This document shows positions 41,755-49,604 of a stretch of 64,000 nt of DNA, one piece after another. Source of the DNA: Catenuloplanes indicus (GTDB taxonomy: Bacteria; Actinomycetota; Actinomycetes; Mycobacteriales; Micromonosporaceae); the NCBI RefSeq assembly GCF_030813715.1, contig NZ_JAUSUZ010000001.1, positions 3,100,001 through 3,164,000 of the forward strand, in the 5' to 3' direction. Positions within the stretch are counted from its first letter, which is position 1. The number at the start of each line of letters is the position of its first letter. The notes beneath the pieces are model-generated. The model did not search any database, was not told the origin of the DNA, and saw only the letters and a program-made list of their open reading frames with translations. A program made the translations under genes and the position numbers.

Positions 41755-43758
41755 CTAGACCCTAGAGAGAATCGCCCCCCGCGCCAGCACCGCGTCCGCG
41801 ACCAGTTCCTCGTCCGCCAGCACCGGCTGCATGCCCAGCCCGGTCCGGTACCCGAACACCGGATCATCGGCGTAGCGGCTGATGATCCGTTCCGGCCGGG
41901 CCAGGATCGCGTCCAGCGCCGGGAGCGCGGCCGGCGTGGCGATCCGGCCCAGATGGCGGACCGCACGGTGGCCGGTCGCGGACGGCCGGCCGTCCGCGAC
42001 CGCGCGGAGCGCGTCGAGCAGGACCGGCACGGCCGGCGCCGGATCGCCGGTCAGCCGCCACCACGCGTGAGCGGCCTCCACCCGGCCCCACTCACCCGGG
42101 CCGGTCAGCAGCGCACGGACGTCGTCCCGGTGCGCGGCCGCGAGCGGGCCCAGGTCCGCCAGCCGGGCCAGGTCGGCCCGGCCCGGACCGCGGGTCACCG
42201 CCCGGCCCAGCACGGCCAGCGCCAGGGCCGGATCGCCGGTGACCCGCCAGTGTGCCCACGCCGCCACCTGCGTGCCGGGCCAGGGCAGTGCGGTGCCGAC
42301 GCCGCCGACCCGGGTCGGCCGCAGCCCGCCGGTCGCGAGCGCGCGCAGCGTCTCCGCCGCCGGGGCCGCCGCCACGCCGATCCGGCCGAGGACCACGCAG
42401 GCGCGGTACGCGTGCTCGGTCGCCAGCAGCGGCAGCAGGTCCGGCAGCGCACCGGCCGCGTCCGGGCCCCACTCGGCCAGCACCGGGAGCACCATGGCGG
42501 CTCCGGAGCCGGCCGCCCGGATCGTCGCGCGCACGCTGGGCAGCAGCACCGCCGCGTGCACGCGCATCGGTCCCAGCACGGTCACCGGGGGCATGAAGCT
42601 GCCCACGTTCGTCCCGGCCAGCGACCGCTCCCGCAGCACGGGCAGCACCCGCGGGTCGTCGAGCCGGGTGAGCGCGAGCACTGCGCCGTCCGTATCGCGC
42701 TCCAGCGCCCGGACCAGCGCGCCGGCGTGCGGGCGGGCCGCCTCACCCGCCACCGCGAGCAGCTCCGCGGCGGCCCGGCGGACCGCATGGTCGGCGTGCT
42801 CCAGACCGTCGGCCGCGGTCGCCCAGAGCGCGGTCCAGGACTCGGGCGGCAGCACGACCGGGCCGCCGGGCCGGGGTACCCGGTATCGCCACACGACCGC
42901 CACCGCGGCGCCCACCGCGAGCGCAGCGGTTTCCGGCGTACCCGCACGCCGGGCCGCGGCGGCGAATCGCGCGGCCCGCTCCGGGCGCACGCCGAGGCGT
43001 CCGGCCAGCCAGTCGAGACGCCCGCTCCGGGGCGACGCGAAGCGCGGCGAGTCCGGCAGCCGCGACAGGCCCGGCACCGCGAGCAGGCCGGCGGCCACGT
43101 CGTCGGCCTCATCGGGCCCGCGCGCACCGCCCTCCGCCGGCGGCACGGCATCGGCGGGCGGGACACGCTCGCCGGTCGGACCGGCCGCACCGTCGGCGTT
43201 CACCCCGGCACGGCCGGAACGGCGGGCCAGCGCGGCGACCGCGGCGAGCCGGACCGGTGGTTCGGGATGGGACAGCCAGGAGCGGAACCAGCCGGGCAGG
43301 GCCGCGGCCAGGTCGTCGAGCGCGTGCAACAGGTCGGCGAGCGCGGCCGGATCGGATTCGGACCGGGTACGGGCCAGCAGCGCCGCCGCCACACCGGGGT
43401 CCGTGGGAGCGACCGCGACCAGCGTCTGCATGACGTGCTGGCGGACGCGCGGGCCGGGGTCGTCGAGCAGCACGAGCAGGTCGGGCACCGCGGTCGCCAG
43501 CGCCGCCCGGGCCGCGGCCCGCGTGGACGGTGGCCACGCCTCGCCGATGTGCCGGACGCCGGCGGCCAGCAGGTCCGCGACCGCGGTCCGGCGCGGATCA
43601 TCGGGGGTCAGGTGCCGGCGCAGGCCGGTGACCAGGTCGTGCAGGACCGGTTGCGGCACCGTCCACCACAGCCGCCTGCCGATCTGATCGACGGCGGCCC
43701 GCCCGTCGTGCTCGTGCCTCAACCGCTCCAGCAACGCCGCGACCGTCGCATGATCCAC
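41755..43758 (-). CDS. HEAT-repeat protein
   Basis: 667 residues made almost entirely of helical pairs of HEAT type, e.g. LVLLDDPGPRVRQHVMQTLV, HPEPPVRLAAVAALARRSG and DDPRVLPVLRERSLAG. There is no signal peptide and no enzymatic motif. It is probably a scaffolding or protein-binding repeat protein. It heads a likely operon with the maltokinase-cap gene (2-bp gap) and the DUF218-like gene. Confidence 0.8.
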   Translation of the reverse strand: MDHATVAALLERLRHEHDGRAAVDQIGRRLWWTVPQPVLHDLVTGLRRHLTPDDPRRTAVADLLAAGVRHIGEAWPPSTRAAARAALATAVPDLLVLLDDPGPRVRQHVMQTLVAVAPTDPGVAAALLARTRSESDPAALADLLHALDDLAAALPGWFRSWLSHPEPPVRLAAVAALARRSGRAGVNADGAAGPTGERVPPADAVPPAEGGARGPDEADDVAAGLLAVPGLSRLPDSPRFASPRSGRLDWLAGRLGVRPERAARFAAAARRAGTPETAALAVGAAVAVVWRYRVPRPGGPVVLPPESWTALWATAADGLEHADHAVRRAAAELLAVAGEAARPHAGALVRALERDTDGAVLALTRLDDPRVLPVLRERSLAGTNVGSFMPPVTVLGPMRVHAAVLLPSVRATIRAAGSGAAMVLPVLAEWGPDAAGALPDLLPLLATEHAYRACVVLGRIGVAAAPAAETLRALATGGLRPTRVGGVGTALPWPGTQVAAWAHWRVTGDPALALAVLGRAVTRGPGRADLARLADLGPLAAAHRDDVRALLTGPGEWGRVEAAHAWWRLTGDPAPAVPVLLDALRAVADGRPSATGHRAVRHLGRIATPAALPALDAILARPERIISRYADDPVFGYRTGLGMQPVLADEELVADAVLARGAILSRV

Positions 43759-43939
43759 GGCCGCTCACGCTACCGCCGCAGATGCCGGACCGAGCGGAAC
43801 GCCCGCCCCGCGAGGAACGGGGATGGTTTCGACCTGGCGACCACAGACCGGCAGGGAGGAGCGCCAGCGACGACCGGTGCCCGCGCCGAGCATGCGGAAC
43901 CCGGCCCGCCGGAAGCGGGAACATCCGCTTTTGCGGGGT

Positions 43940-44965
43940 TCAGGCGGACTCGCGGACGATCAATTCGGTGGGCAGCAGGACCGCGGGGCTGACCGGCTCG
44001 CCGGCCAGGATGATGAGCATCTGGCGGGCCAGCTGGCGGCCGAGGTCGACGATGGGCTGGCGGACGGTGGTCAGCGGCGGGTCGGTGAACTGGGCGATCT
44101 CGATGTCGTCGAAGCCGACCACGGCGACGTCGTCCGGAACGCGGCGGCCGGAGGCGCGCAGTGTGCGCAGGGCGCCGTGGGCCATCAGGTCGGAGGCGAT
44201 GAAGACGGCGTCGAGGTCGGGGTCGGCGTCGAGGAGCGTGCGCATGGCGGCGGCGCCGGACTCGCGGGTGAAGTCGCCGTAGGCGATGCGCGGGAGCTGG
44301 CCGTCGGCCTCGACGGCGTCGCGGTACGCGGTGAGGCGGTCGACGCCGGCGATCATGTCCTGCGGGCCGGCGATGGTGGCGATCCGCCGGCGTCCGCCGG
44401 CGAGCAGGTGACGCATGGCGGAGGAGACGCCGGCGATGTGGTCGACGTCGACGTACGGCACGCCGCCGTGATTCTGCATGGGACGGCCGCTGCACACGAC
44501 CGGGATGCCGAGCGCGGACAGTGCGGCCGGGAGCGGGTCGGCGCCGTGCATCGAGGCGAACATGACGCCGTCGACGTGGCCGGCCATCGCGTAGCGCTCG
44601 ACGCGGCTGTGCCCGGCGGTGGAACCGGCCAGCATCAGGACCAGCTGGCGGTCCGCGGCCTCCAGCTCCTGGCTGACGCCGCGGATGATGCCGGGGAAGA
44701 ACTGGTCGTCGGAGAAGACGCGGTTCGGCATCTCCGGCAGGATCAGCGCGATCGAGTCGGTGCGCTGGGTGACCAGGCTGCGGGCGGCCTGGTTGGGCAC
44801 GTAGCCCATCTCGCGGACGGCGATCCTGACCTTCTCCTGAATGTCCTCGGCGACCGTGGTCGAGCCGTTGACCACCCGGGACACGGTCGCCCGTGACACG
44901 CCCGCCCGGCGGGCGACGGCCTCCAACGTGGGACGCTCCCGAGCCGCCGTCACGTGCGCACCCAC
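43940..44965 (-). CDS. LacI-family transcriptional regulator
   Basis: 341 residues with a GTG start. The N-terminal HTH and hinge (TLEAVARRAGVSRATVSRVV, GYVPNQAARSLVTQRTD) precede a periplasmic-binding-like effector domain (LILPEMPNRVFSDDQFFPGI, DAVFIASDLMAHGAL, VVGFDDIEIAQFTDPPLTTV). It lies immediately downstream of the GH81 glucanase gene, separated by a terminator. Two AGCGCT-centred palindromes in front of the glucanase and the divergent lipoprotein gene are its probable operators. The inducer would be a beta-glucan oligosaccharide (inference). Confidence 0.92.
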   Translation of the reverse strand: MGAHVTAARERPTLEAVARRAGVSRATVSRVVNGSTTVAEDIQEKVRIAVREMGYVPNQAARSLVTQRTDSIALILPEMPNRVFSDDQFFPGIIRGVSQELEAADRQLVLMLAGSTAGHSRVERYAMAGHVDGVMFASMHGADPLPAALSALGIPVVCSGRPMQNHGGVPYVDVDHIAGVSSAMRHLLAGGRRRIATIAGPQDMIAGVDRLTAYRDAVEADGQLPRIAYGDFTRESGAAAMRTLLDADPDLDAVFIASDLMAHGALRTLRASGRRVPDDVAVVGFDDIEIAQFTDPPLTTVRQPIVDLGRQLARQMLIILAGEPVSPAVLLPTELIVRESA

Positions 44966-45026
44966 TCTCTGCGGAAGGATCGTTGTCAGCGCTGCCCGTG
45001 CAGCCTACCGGCCCGGCGCTCGCGCG

Positions 45027-45059
45027 GAGGTCCCGCCGGGGCGTGCCCGGCGGGACCTC
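45027..45059 (-). terminator. Strong hairpin terminator after the GH81 gene
   Basis: GAGGTCCCGCCGGG pairs perfectly with CCCGGCGGGACCTC over 14 bp with a 5-base loop, 11 bases after the glucanase stop. Confidence 0.85.
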
Positions 45060-45069
45060 GGGGACAACG

Positions 45070-47958
45070 TCAGGACAGCGGCAACCGGATGATCGACTGG
45101 TTGCCGACGCCGAGCGTGGTGGGGCCGTTGCCGATCGCGCTCCACACCTCGACCCTGATCGTGCCGTTGCGCAGGTTGCCGAGCGTCCCGGTGGACGACG
45201 CCAGGCCGGCCGCCTGTGTGTAGTGCTCGTAGCCGCCGACCGGGTCGGTGGCGAAGTACCGGTAGGTCTCCACCCGGTCGAACGAGCCGTCGCCGGTGAG
45301 GTCGTAGGAGACCCGCAGCTGCGTGCCGTTGCCGACGTTCGTGCCCGCGTCCAGGAACAGATCAAAAGCGGTGCTGCCGCCGGTGTACGTGTTGGTGACG
45401 CCGGTCGCGGTGAACGTGACCGGATTCCGCGGCGTGCCGTCGTGGTTGCCGCCACCGGCCGAGCCGATCGACACCGTGCCCGCGCCCGCGGCCGTGCCGC
45501 TGAGCCCGCCGCCGGCCATCAGGTACCGGTTGGCCGCGCCCGTGGGCGGCGGCGTGGTCGGCGGCGGCGTGGTCGGGCCGCCGGTGGTCGGCTGCGGGGT
45601 GCCGCCCCCGCCGCTGCCGCCGGTCCACGACCAGGCACCGGTGGTCACGGTCTTGCCGGCCGGCACGGTGATCGTCGTACCGGTGGAGAAGGTGACCGTG
45701 ACCGGGCTCGAGTTGATGTTCGAGGCCACGTACGTGCGCGCCCCGTTCTTGACGAACGTCGCGGTCAGCGGGTGGTTCGCGGAGACGGACGTGTCCACCG
45801 TGCCGAGCGCGGCCAGGCTGCGCAGCCAGTGGAACGTGTGCGCCTTGCTCTCCCCCTCCTCCGAGGTGAAGCCGCTGTTCGCCCGGAAGTTCGCCAGCGC
45901 GGTGTCCGGGCTGCCGAGCGCCTGGAACTCCCAGAGGATGTCCTGCCACACGGTCGGCGCACCGCCGTTGTTCCGGACCAGTTCCGCGTAGTTGGTGTTC
46001 ACGTAGGACGGCTGGTATCCCAGGTAGAGGTGCCCACCGGTGATCGGCAGCATGTTGATGCCCTGGATCATCTCCGGCTCCGCGCTGAACCAGGTGGCGT
46101 ACGCGCCGCCGCTGCCCCACACCATGCCGACCGTGCTGTGCCCGAACGCGGCCGGGAAGTTCGTGTCCGACGAGTCGAACCAATACTCCTGGATCGCGGC
46201 CGCCTGTGTGGTGTAGAGGAACACGCCCGCGTCCCGGACCGCGGTGTTGCCGGTCACCTGGCCCCACTGGATCAGCGCGCTGGCGAAGTTCATGCCCTCG
46301 GAGCTGGACTCCTGGTTGTTGCCGGAACCGAACGAGCCGTGCCCGGACGCCCAGTCGTGACCCGCGTAGATGTCGAAATCGCGCAAGTACGGGAAGCGCG
46401 TGTCGTTCCGGTCGTAGTTGTTCGCGTCCCGGATCAGCAGGTCGATCATGCCGCCGTACTGCCCGGTGGACGCCCAGGCCGGCTCGAAGCGGGCGAGCGT
46501 GGCCGCGGCCGCGACGTAGTAGCCGTAGTGGAAGTGGTGGTCGTTGAGCTCCTGGTCGGAGCCGTACGACGCGGGGTAGCCGATCAGCGTGCCCCAGTTC
46601 GCGTTGTAGTAGAAGAGCGACTGCGATTCGCCGGACGACGCGGTCAGCCAGTTCGTCAGCCGAGACTTGATCGCGGCGAGCGCGCTGTTCCGCACGGCCG
46701 TGTTGCCCACCTGGTCCGCGATCTCCGCGATCCGGGCCGCGCGGCCGAGGCCCTTGCCGGTCCAGTACGTGTCCGGCCCCCGGTTGTCCTCCGGGTTCGC
46801 CTGCGTCGCGTTCAGGTAGCCGGTCAGCGTGGTCAGGTCCGCGCCGGAGTTCGCGACGCCGGGAATCTCCGGCAGCACGCCGCGGAACGTCATCGCGGTC
46901 CGGAAGCTCGCCGCACCCGTGATCACCTTCATCGCGCCGCGTGCGGAGACGTAGGTGTCCGTGATCGGCGCCGACCCGCTCAGGTACTTCCACTGGTGCG
47001 GGTAGAGCGCGACCACGGTTCCGCTCGCGCTGCCCTCCCGCGCCGTGGTGGTGAACGCGTACGTGGTGCTCAGCGCGTTGTTGCCGGCCGGGCTGTAGGT
47101 GTACGAGATCCGGGTGCCGGTCACGTGCGCGTGCGCGTACGTGCCGTAGCTGTTCGCCAGCGCCTGCTTCGCCGCGGTGGACGTGGACGACGTGGTCGGC
47201 AGCACCGCCACCGAGAAGTAGCCGCGGCCGGCCAGCGACGACGTGATCGACGTGCCGTTCACCGCCCAGGTCGCGCCGGACGGCGCGTACCCCACGTAGT
47301 CGCTGCCACCGGCCGTGAAGCCGAGGACGCCGCCGCTGTTCGACCAGACGCTCGGGGTGCCCGCGGTGGTCAGCTGTGCGTTGCCGCCGGTGACCTGGAA
47401 GTACGCGAACGGCAGCCCGTGCCCGATGGTGGCCTTGAGCGTGCGCGCGCCGTCGCTCCAGTACGGAGTGACGGTCCAGTCGCTCCAGCCGTCCACCTTG
47501 ACGTCCGGCGAGTTGAGCCCGGTCACGCCGACCTGCAGGTCCTGCTGGTAGTGGTAGTGGTATTCGCCCACGCCGGTCGCGGTGCCGCTGATCGACGGCG
47601 TGGTGGTGTAGGACAGGCCGAGCCCGCCGGCGAACGTGTCGAACGAGAGCGGGTGCGCGTGCAGCGGCTCGCTGTAGGCGCAGTCGGTGCGCTTGAACAG
47701 CAGCGACGACCACCAGTCGTTGGTGGGCACGGCACCGGACGGCGCGTTGCCGGTCACGTACTGCCGGGGGTTGGTGGTGAGCGCGCCGCAGCCGCTGGGC
47801 AGCGCCGCACCGGCCGGTGGCGTCTCGGCGTAGCTGCCGGCGCCGACCACCGCGGCGTCCGCGTTCGTCGTGACCACGAACGTGAGCAGGCCGGACATGA
47901 GCGCGAGGGCGGCACCGGCGGCGATCGACCGGCGGCGGGGTCTCTTCGGGACGGGCAT
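45070..47958 (-). CDS. Secreted GH81 endo-beta-1,3-glucanase with C-terminal beta-glucan-binding module
   Basis: 962 residues from the ATG at 47958, with GAGG upstream. A signal peptide (RRRSIAAGAALALMSGLLTF..ADA) leads into a GH81 domain (WWSSLLFKRTD, PLSFDTFAGGLGLSYTT). The catalytic block is near FDIYAGHDWASGHGSFG (Asp) and NNQESSSEGMNFASALIQWG (Glu residues). A Gly-rich and Pro-Thr linker (TTGGPTTPPPTTPPP) separates a roughly 150-residue C-terminal module that resembles CBM56 (YRYFATDPVGGYEHYTQAAG). The enzyme would degrade fungal or algal beta-1,3-glucan outside the cell. LacI-type operators precede it. Confidence 0.92.
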   Translation of the reverse strand: MPVPKRPRRRSIAAGAALALMSGLLTFVVTTNADAAVVGAGSYAETPPAGAALPSGCGALTTNPRQYVTGNAPSGAVPTNDWWSSLLFKRTDCAYSEPLHAHPLSFDTFAGGLGLSYTTTPSISGTATGVGEYHYHYQQDLQVGVTGLNSPDVKVDGWSDWTVTPYWSDGARTLKATIGHGLPFAYFQVTGGNAQLTTAGTPSVWSNSGGVLGFTAGGSDYVGYAPSGATWAVNGTSITSSLAGRGYFSVAVLPTTSSTSTAAKQALANSYGTYAHAHVTGTRISYTYSPAGNNALSTTYAFTTTAREGSASGTVVALYPHQWKYLSGSAPITDTYVSARGAMKVITGAASFRTAMTFRGVLPEIPGVANSGADLTTLTGYLNATQANPEDNRGPDTYWTGKGLGRAARIAEIADQVGNTAVRNSALAAIKSRLTNWLTASSGESQSLFYYNANWGTLIGYPASYGSDQELNDHHFHYGYYVAAAATLARFEPAWASTGQYGGMIDLLIRDANNYDRNDTRFPYLRDFDIYAGHDWASGHGSFGSGNNQESSSEGMNFASALIQWGQVTGNTAVRDAGVFLYTTQAAAIQEYWFDSSDTNFPAAFGHSTVGMVWGSGGAYATWFSAEPEMIQGINMLPITGGHLYLGYQPSYVNTNYAELVRNNGGAPTVWQDILWEFQALGSPDTALANFRANSGFTSEEGESKAHTFHWLRSLAALGTVDTSVSANHPLTATFVKNGARTYVASNINSSPVTVTFSTGTTITVPAGKTVTTGAWSWTGGSGGGGTPQPTTGGPTTPPPTTPPPTGAANRYLMAGGGLSGTAAGAGTVSIGSAGGGNHDGTPRNPVTFTATGVTNTYTGGSTAFDLFLDAGTNVGNGTQLRVSYDLTGDGSFDRVETYRYFATDPVGGYEHYTQAAGLASSTGTLGNLRNGTIRVEVWSAIGNGPTTLGVGNQSIIRLPLS

Positions 47959-48002
47959 GGGGCACCTCTTCCTGAGCGGGCGACCGGGGAGCGCCGGTGC
48001 CA

Positions 48003-48023
48003 CGCTCTCTGAGAGCGCTTTCA
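48003..48023. promoter_or_regulatory. LacI-type operator, proximal to GH81 gene
   Basis: Two overlapping palindromes: CGCTCTC-T-GAGAGCG (48003-48017) and TGAGAGCGCTTTCA (48010-48023, two mirrored mismatches), centred on AGCGCT. They lie 45-65 bases upstream of the glucanase start. Confidence 0.65.
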
Positions 48024-48065
48024 CAGGGTGCGCACAAGAGTGACGGTCATCGCTGCCCATGTCAA

Positions 48066-48077
48066 GAGAGCGCTCTC
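48066..48077. promoter_or_regulatory. LacI-type operator, perfect 12-bp palindrome
   Basis: GAGAGCGCTCTC is a perfect palindrome, centred 55 bp from the AGCGCT of the first site, i.e. close to a whole number of helical turns. It lies 56-67 bases upstream of the lipoprotein start, so it can serve both divergent genes. Confidence 0.65.
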
Positions 48078-48132
48078 AATGTTGTGCATCGCCAGACTTC
48101 GATATGGTGGACGCTGTCGAAAGGGGGCGCGC

Positions 48133-48900
48133 GTGCGCAGTCGTACCGTCGCGGGTCTTGCTCTGGCCCTCGTCCTGTCCGGATGTTCCGGCGAGCCGGA
48201 CCCGGTCGCCACCGAGGACCCCGCCCGGCGGGCCGCGATGACCGCGCTCGCCCGCTCCGACGACCACCTGCAGACCGAGAGCTTCACGGTCGAGGTCACG
48301 TCCGGCGACGCGATGCGCACCACGAGCCGGATGGACGTGCCGAACCGGCGCGCCGAGTCCGCGCTGCGCCAGGCGACCGGCGAGGAGCAGTCCATGACGG
48401 TACGCACGCGGCTGCTCGGCGACGCGGTCTTCATGCAGATCGACGGCGTGCCGATCCCGGGCGTGGACGCCCGCTGGATGCGCATCGACCCGGCGCGGAT
48501 CCCACCCGGCCAGGAGGTCAGCTTCGCGCCCGGCCGCAACGACGCGGGCGGCGCCGACCGGGTGCTCGCCGCGATCACGGACGCGAGCCGGCTGCCGGAC
48601 GGCCGCTACCGGGGCACACTCGACCTCGCCCAGGTGGGCACCGGCACCGGCCTGTCGTTCAGCACGTCCGACATCTCCGGCCTCGGGGACGCGGCCCGCG
48701 CGGTCCCGTTCCTGGCCACGCTGGACGAACGCGGCCGCCTGACCCACCTGCAGATAGACCTTCCCGCGATAACCGCCGGCAAGGCACCCATGGTGGAGAC
48801 CCGCTACTCCGCGTTCGGCGAGCCGTTCACGGTGCAGGCCCCACCCGCGGACGAGGTGGTCACCCCGCCCGACTCGGTCTATCAGCACTTCGGGCGATAG
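48133..48900 (+). CDS. Secreted lipoprotein, unknown function
   Basis: 255 residues from the GTG at 48133 (GGGGG upstream); the frame is open from 48028 but that would place coding sequence over the operator. The signal ends in a lipobox, ALALVLSGC, with Cys about residue 18. The mature part has alternating strands (FTVEVTSGDAMRTTSRMD, YRGTLDLAQVGTGTGLSF, VETRYSAFGEPFTVQAPPAD) that recall LppX/LprG-type lipid- or glycolipid-binding lipoproteins, but I am not certain. It is divergent from the GH81 glucanase and shares its operators, so it may bind glucan or act in the same response. Confidence 0.75.
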   Translation: MRSRTVAGLALALVLSGCSGEPDPVATEDPARRAAMTALARSDDHLQTESFTVEVTSGDAMRTTSRMDVPNRRAESALRQATGEEQSMTVRTRLLGDAVFMQIDGVPIPGVDARWMRIDPARIPPGQEVSFAPGRNDAGGADRVLAAITDASRLPDGRYRGTLDLAQVGTGTGLSFSTSDISGLGDAARAVPFLATLDERGRLTHLQIDLPAITAGKAPMVETRYSAFGEPFTVQAPPADEVVTPPDSVYQHFGR

Positions 48901-48998
48901 CCGGTCACTCACCCGGGCGACCGGCTTGAACGGCGCCGGACCGCGCTCGAACACTGGACGTGAGTGAACCGGTGAGGGCGTGAGTGAGGGGTGCGGTC

Positions 48999-49088
48999 AT
49001 GGAATATGACGTGCCGGGCTGGCTGGGCTGGGTGATCGCGGGCGTGGGGGTGCTGGTGCTGACGGCGAGCGCGATATTGCTGGCGTGA
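48999..49088 (+). CDS. 29-residue single-helix membrane peptide
   Basis: ATG at 48999 with GAGGGG seven bases upstream, ending at TGA 49086-49088. The peptide is an amphipathic start (MEYDVPGWLGW) followed by one hydrophobic helix (VIAGVGVLVLTASAILLA). There is no family match. The sequence that follows, up to about 49195, is open in another frame (AVTFAREQANTFEVTDGK is readable), so this may be the front of a frameshifted gene rather than a true micro-protein. Confidence 0.4.
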   Translation: MEYDVPGWLGWVIAGVGVLVLTASAILLA

Positions 49089-49194
49089 GAAGCTGCAGCA
49101 GGCGGTGACGTTCGCCCGCGAGCAGGCGAACACGTTCGAGGTCACCGACGGGAAGGCCGGGGAGGCCGTCTTCGGCTATCTGTTCGCGCGATAA

Positions 49195-49253
49195 CTCGAG
49201 GACTCCCCGCTGTGGAGCGGCGGGGTGGGGTGCCCGATGCGGCGCCCGGACAA
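49195..49253 (+). ncRNA. Degenerate permuted tRNA-like module (weak)
   Basis: A CTCGAGG T-loop-like sequence is followed by CCCCGCT, a GTGG spacer, AGCGG-c-GGGG (complement with one inserted base), and then a long D-arm-like hairpin (GGGTGCC/GGCGCCC). The order repeats that of the clearer modules downstream, but there is no T-stem. Treat it as a possible decayed copy. Confidence 0.2.
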
Positions 49254-49296
49254 GCTGAGACCGAACGGATCAGACTGAACGCTCGATGGTGACAGT

Positions 49297-49353
49297 GAAG
49301 GCTCGAGTCCTTCCCCCGCGACCACACCGCGGGGTAGCCCAACCGGCAGAGGC
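49297..49353 (+). ncRNA. tRNA-like module in permuted order (T-arm, acceptor, CCA, acceptor, D-arm)
   Basis: T-arm GAAGG-CTCGAGT-CCTTC (perfect 5-bp stem, 7-base loop with C56-R57-A58 pattern) is followed by acceptor 3' strand CCCCGCG, then A-CCA. After CAC comes the exact complement CGCGGGG, then TA and a D-arm, GCC-CAACCGGCAGA-GGC. The acceptor 5' strand therefore lies downstream of its own 3' strand and CCA. A standard tRNA in either direction is not possible, because the next T-arm's acceptor strand (TCGCGCC) does not pair with CGCGGGG. The anticodon arm cannot be assigned with confidence. Confidence 0.4.
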
Positions 49354-49423
49354 AGCTTTCGGCGACTCAAGGTCAGACTCTCGCTCCAGGCTCAGCATTC
49401 GCCACCGATCGCCAGATCGAACG

Positions 49424-49507
49424 GTCGCGGAGTGACGCCACGTGATACCGGTTCGAGCCCGGTTCGCGCCTCCAACACGGCGCGGTAGCTCAATGGCAGA
49501 GCGCGAC
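49424..49507 (+). ncRNA. Second permuted tRNA-like module, complete cloverleaf
   Basis: Order along the plus strand: GTCGC (49424-49428); a variable-arm hairpin GTG-ACGC-CAC (49432-49441); T-arm ACCGG-TTCGAGC-CCGGT (49447-49463); acceptor TCGCGCC; T-CCA (49471-49474); ACAC; acceptor GGCGCGG (49479-49485, six pairs plus one G-T); TA; D-arm GCTC-AATGGCA-GAGC (49488-49502); and GCGAC (49503-49507), which pairs with the first GTCGC. Folded, this is a cloverleaf whose ends are at the anticodon loop and whose acceptor is closed by a CCA-bearing loop. The T-loop and D-arm are fully canonical. Confidence 0.45.
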
Positions 49508-49567
49508 GGCTTTAGCCTCATCCGCGGTCTTGAACGCCACTGGCGTGCGCAATTGGGTGGTCGACGT

Positions 49568-49597
49568 GGGGCCCCGGGTAGGGTAACCCGGGGCCCC
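49568..49597. terminator. Strong terminator between tRNA-like region and cutinase
   Basis: GGGGCCCCGGGT pairs perfectly with ACCCGGGGCCCC over 12 bp with a 6-base loop. It lies 60 bp after the second tRNA-like module on the plus strand and 8 bp after the cutinase stop on the minus strand. Confidence 0.85.
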
Positions 49598-49604
49598 GCC
49601 ATCT

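Noticed and set aside
44985-44996. AGCGCT upstream of the LacI gene as a third operator
   Set aside because: Only the six-base core matches; flanks (GTC..GCC) do not form the GAGAGCGCTCTC palindrome.
49219-49324. An ordinary tRNA running from GGCGGGG (49219) to the CCA at 49322
   Set aside because: 106 bases is too long, the first acceptor pair mismatches, no anticodon loop with U33 and a 5-bp stem can be drawn, and the exact acceptor complement lies downstream instead.
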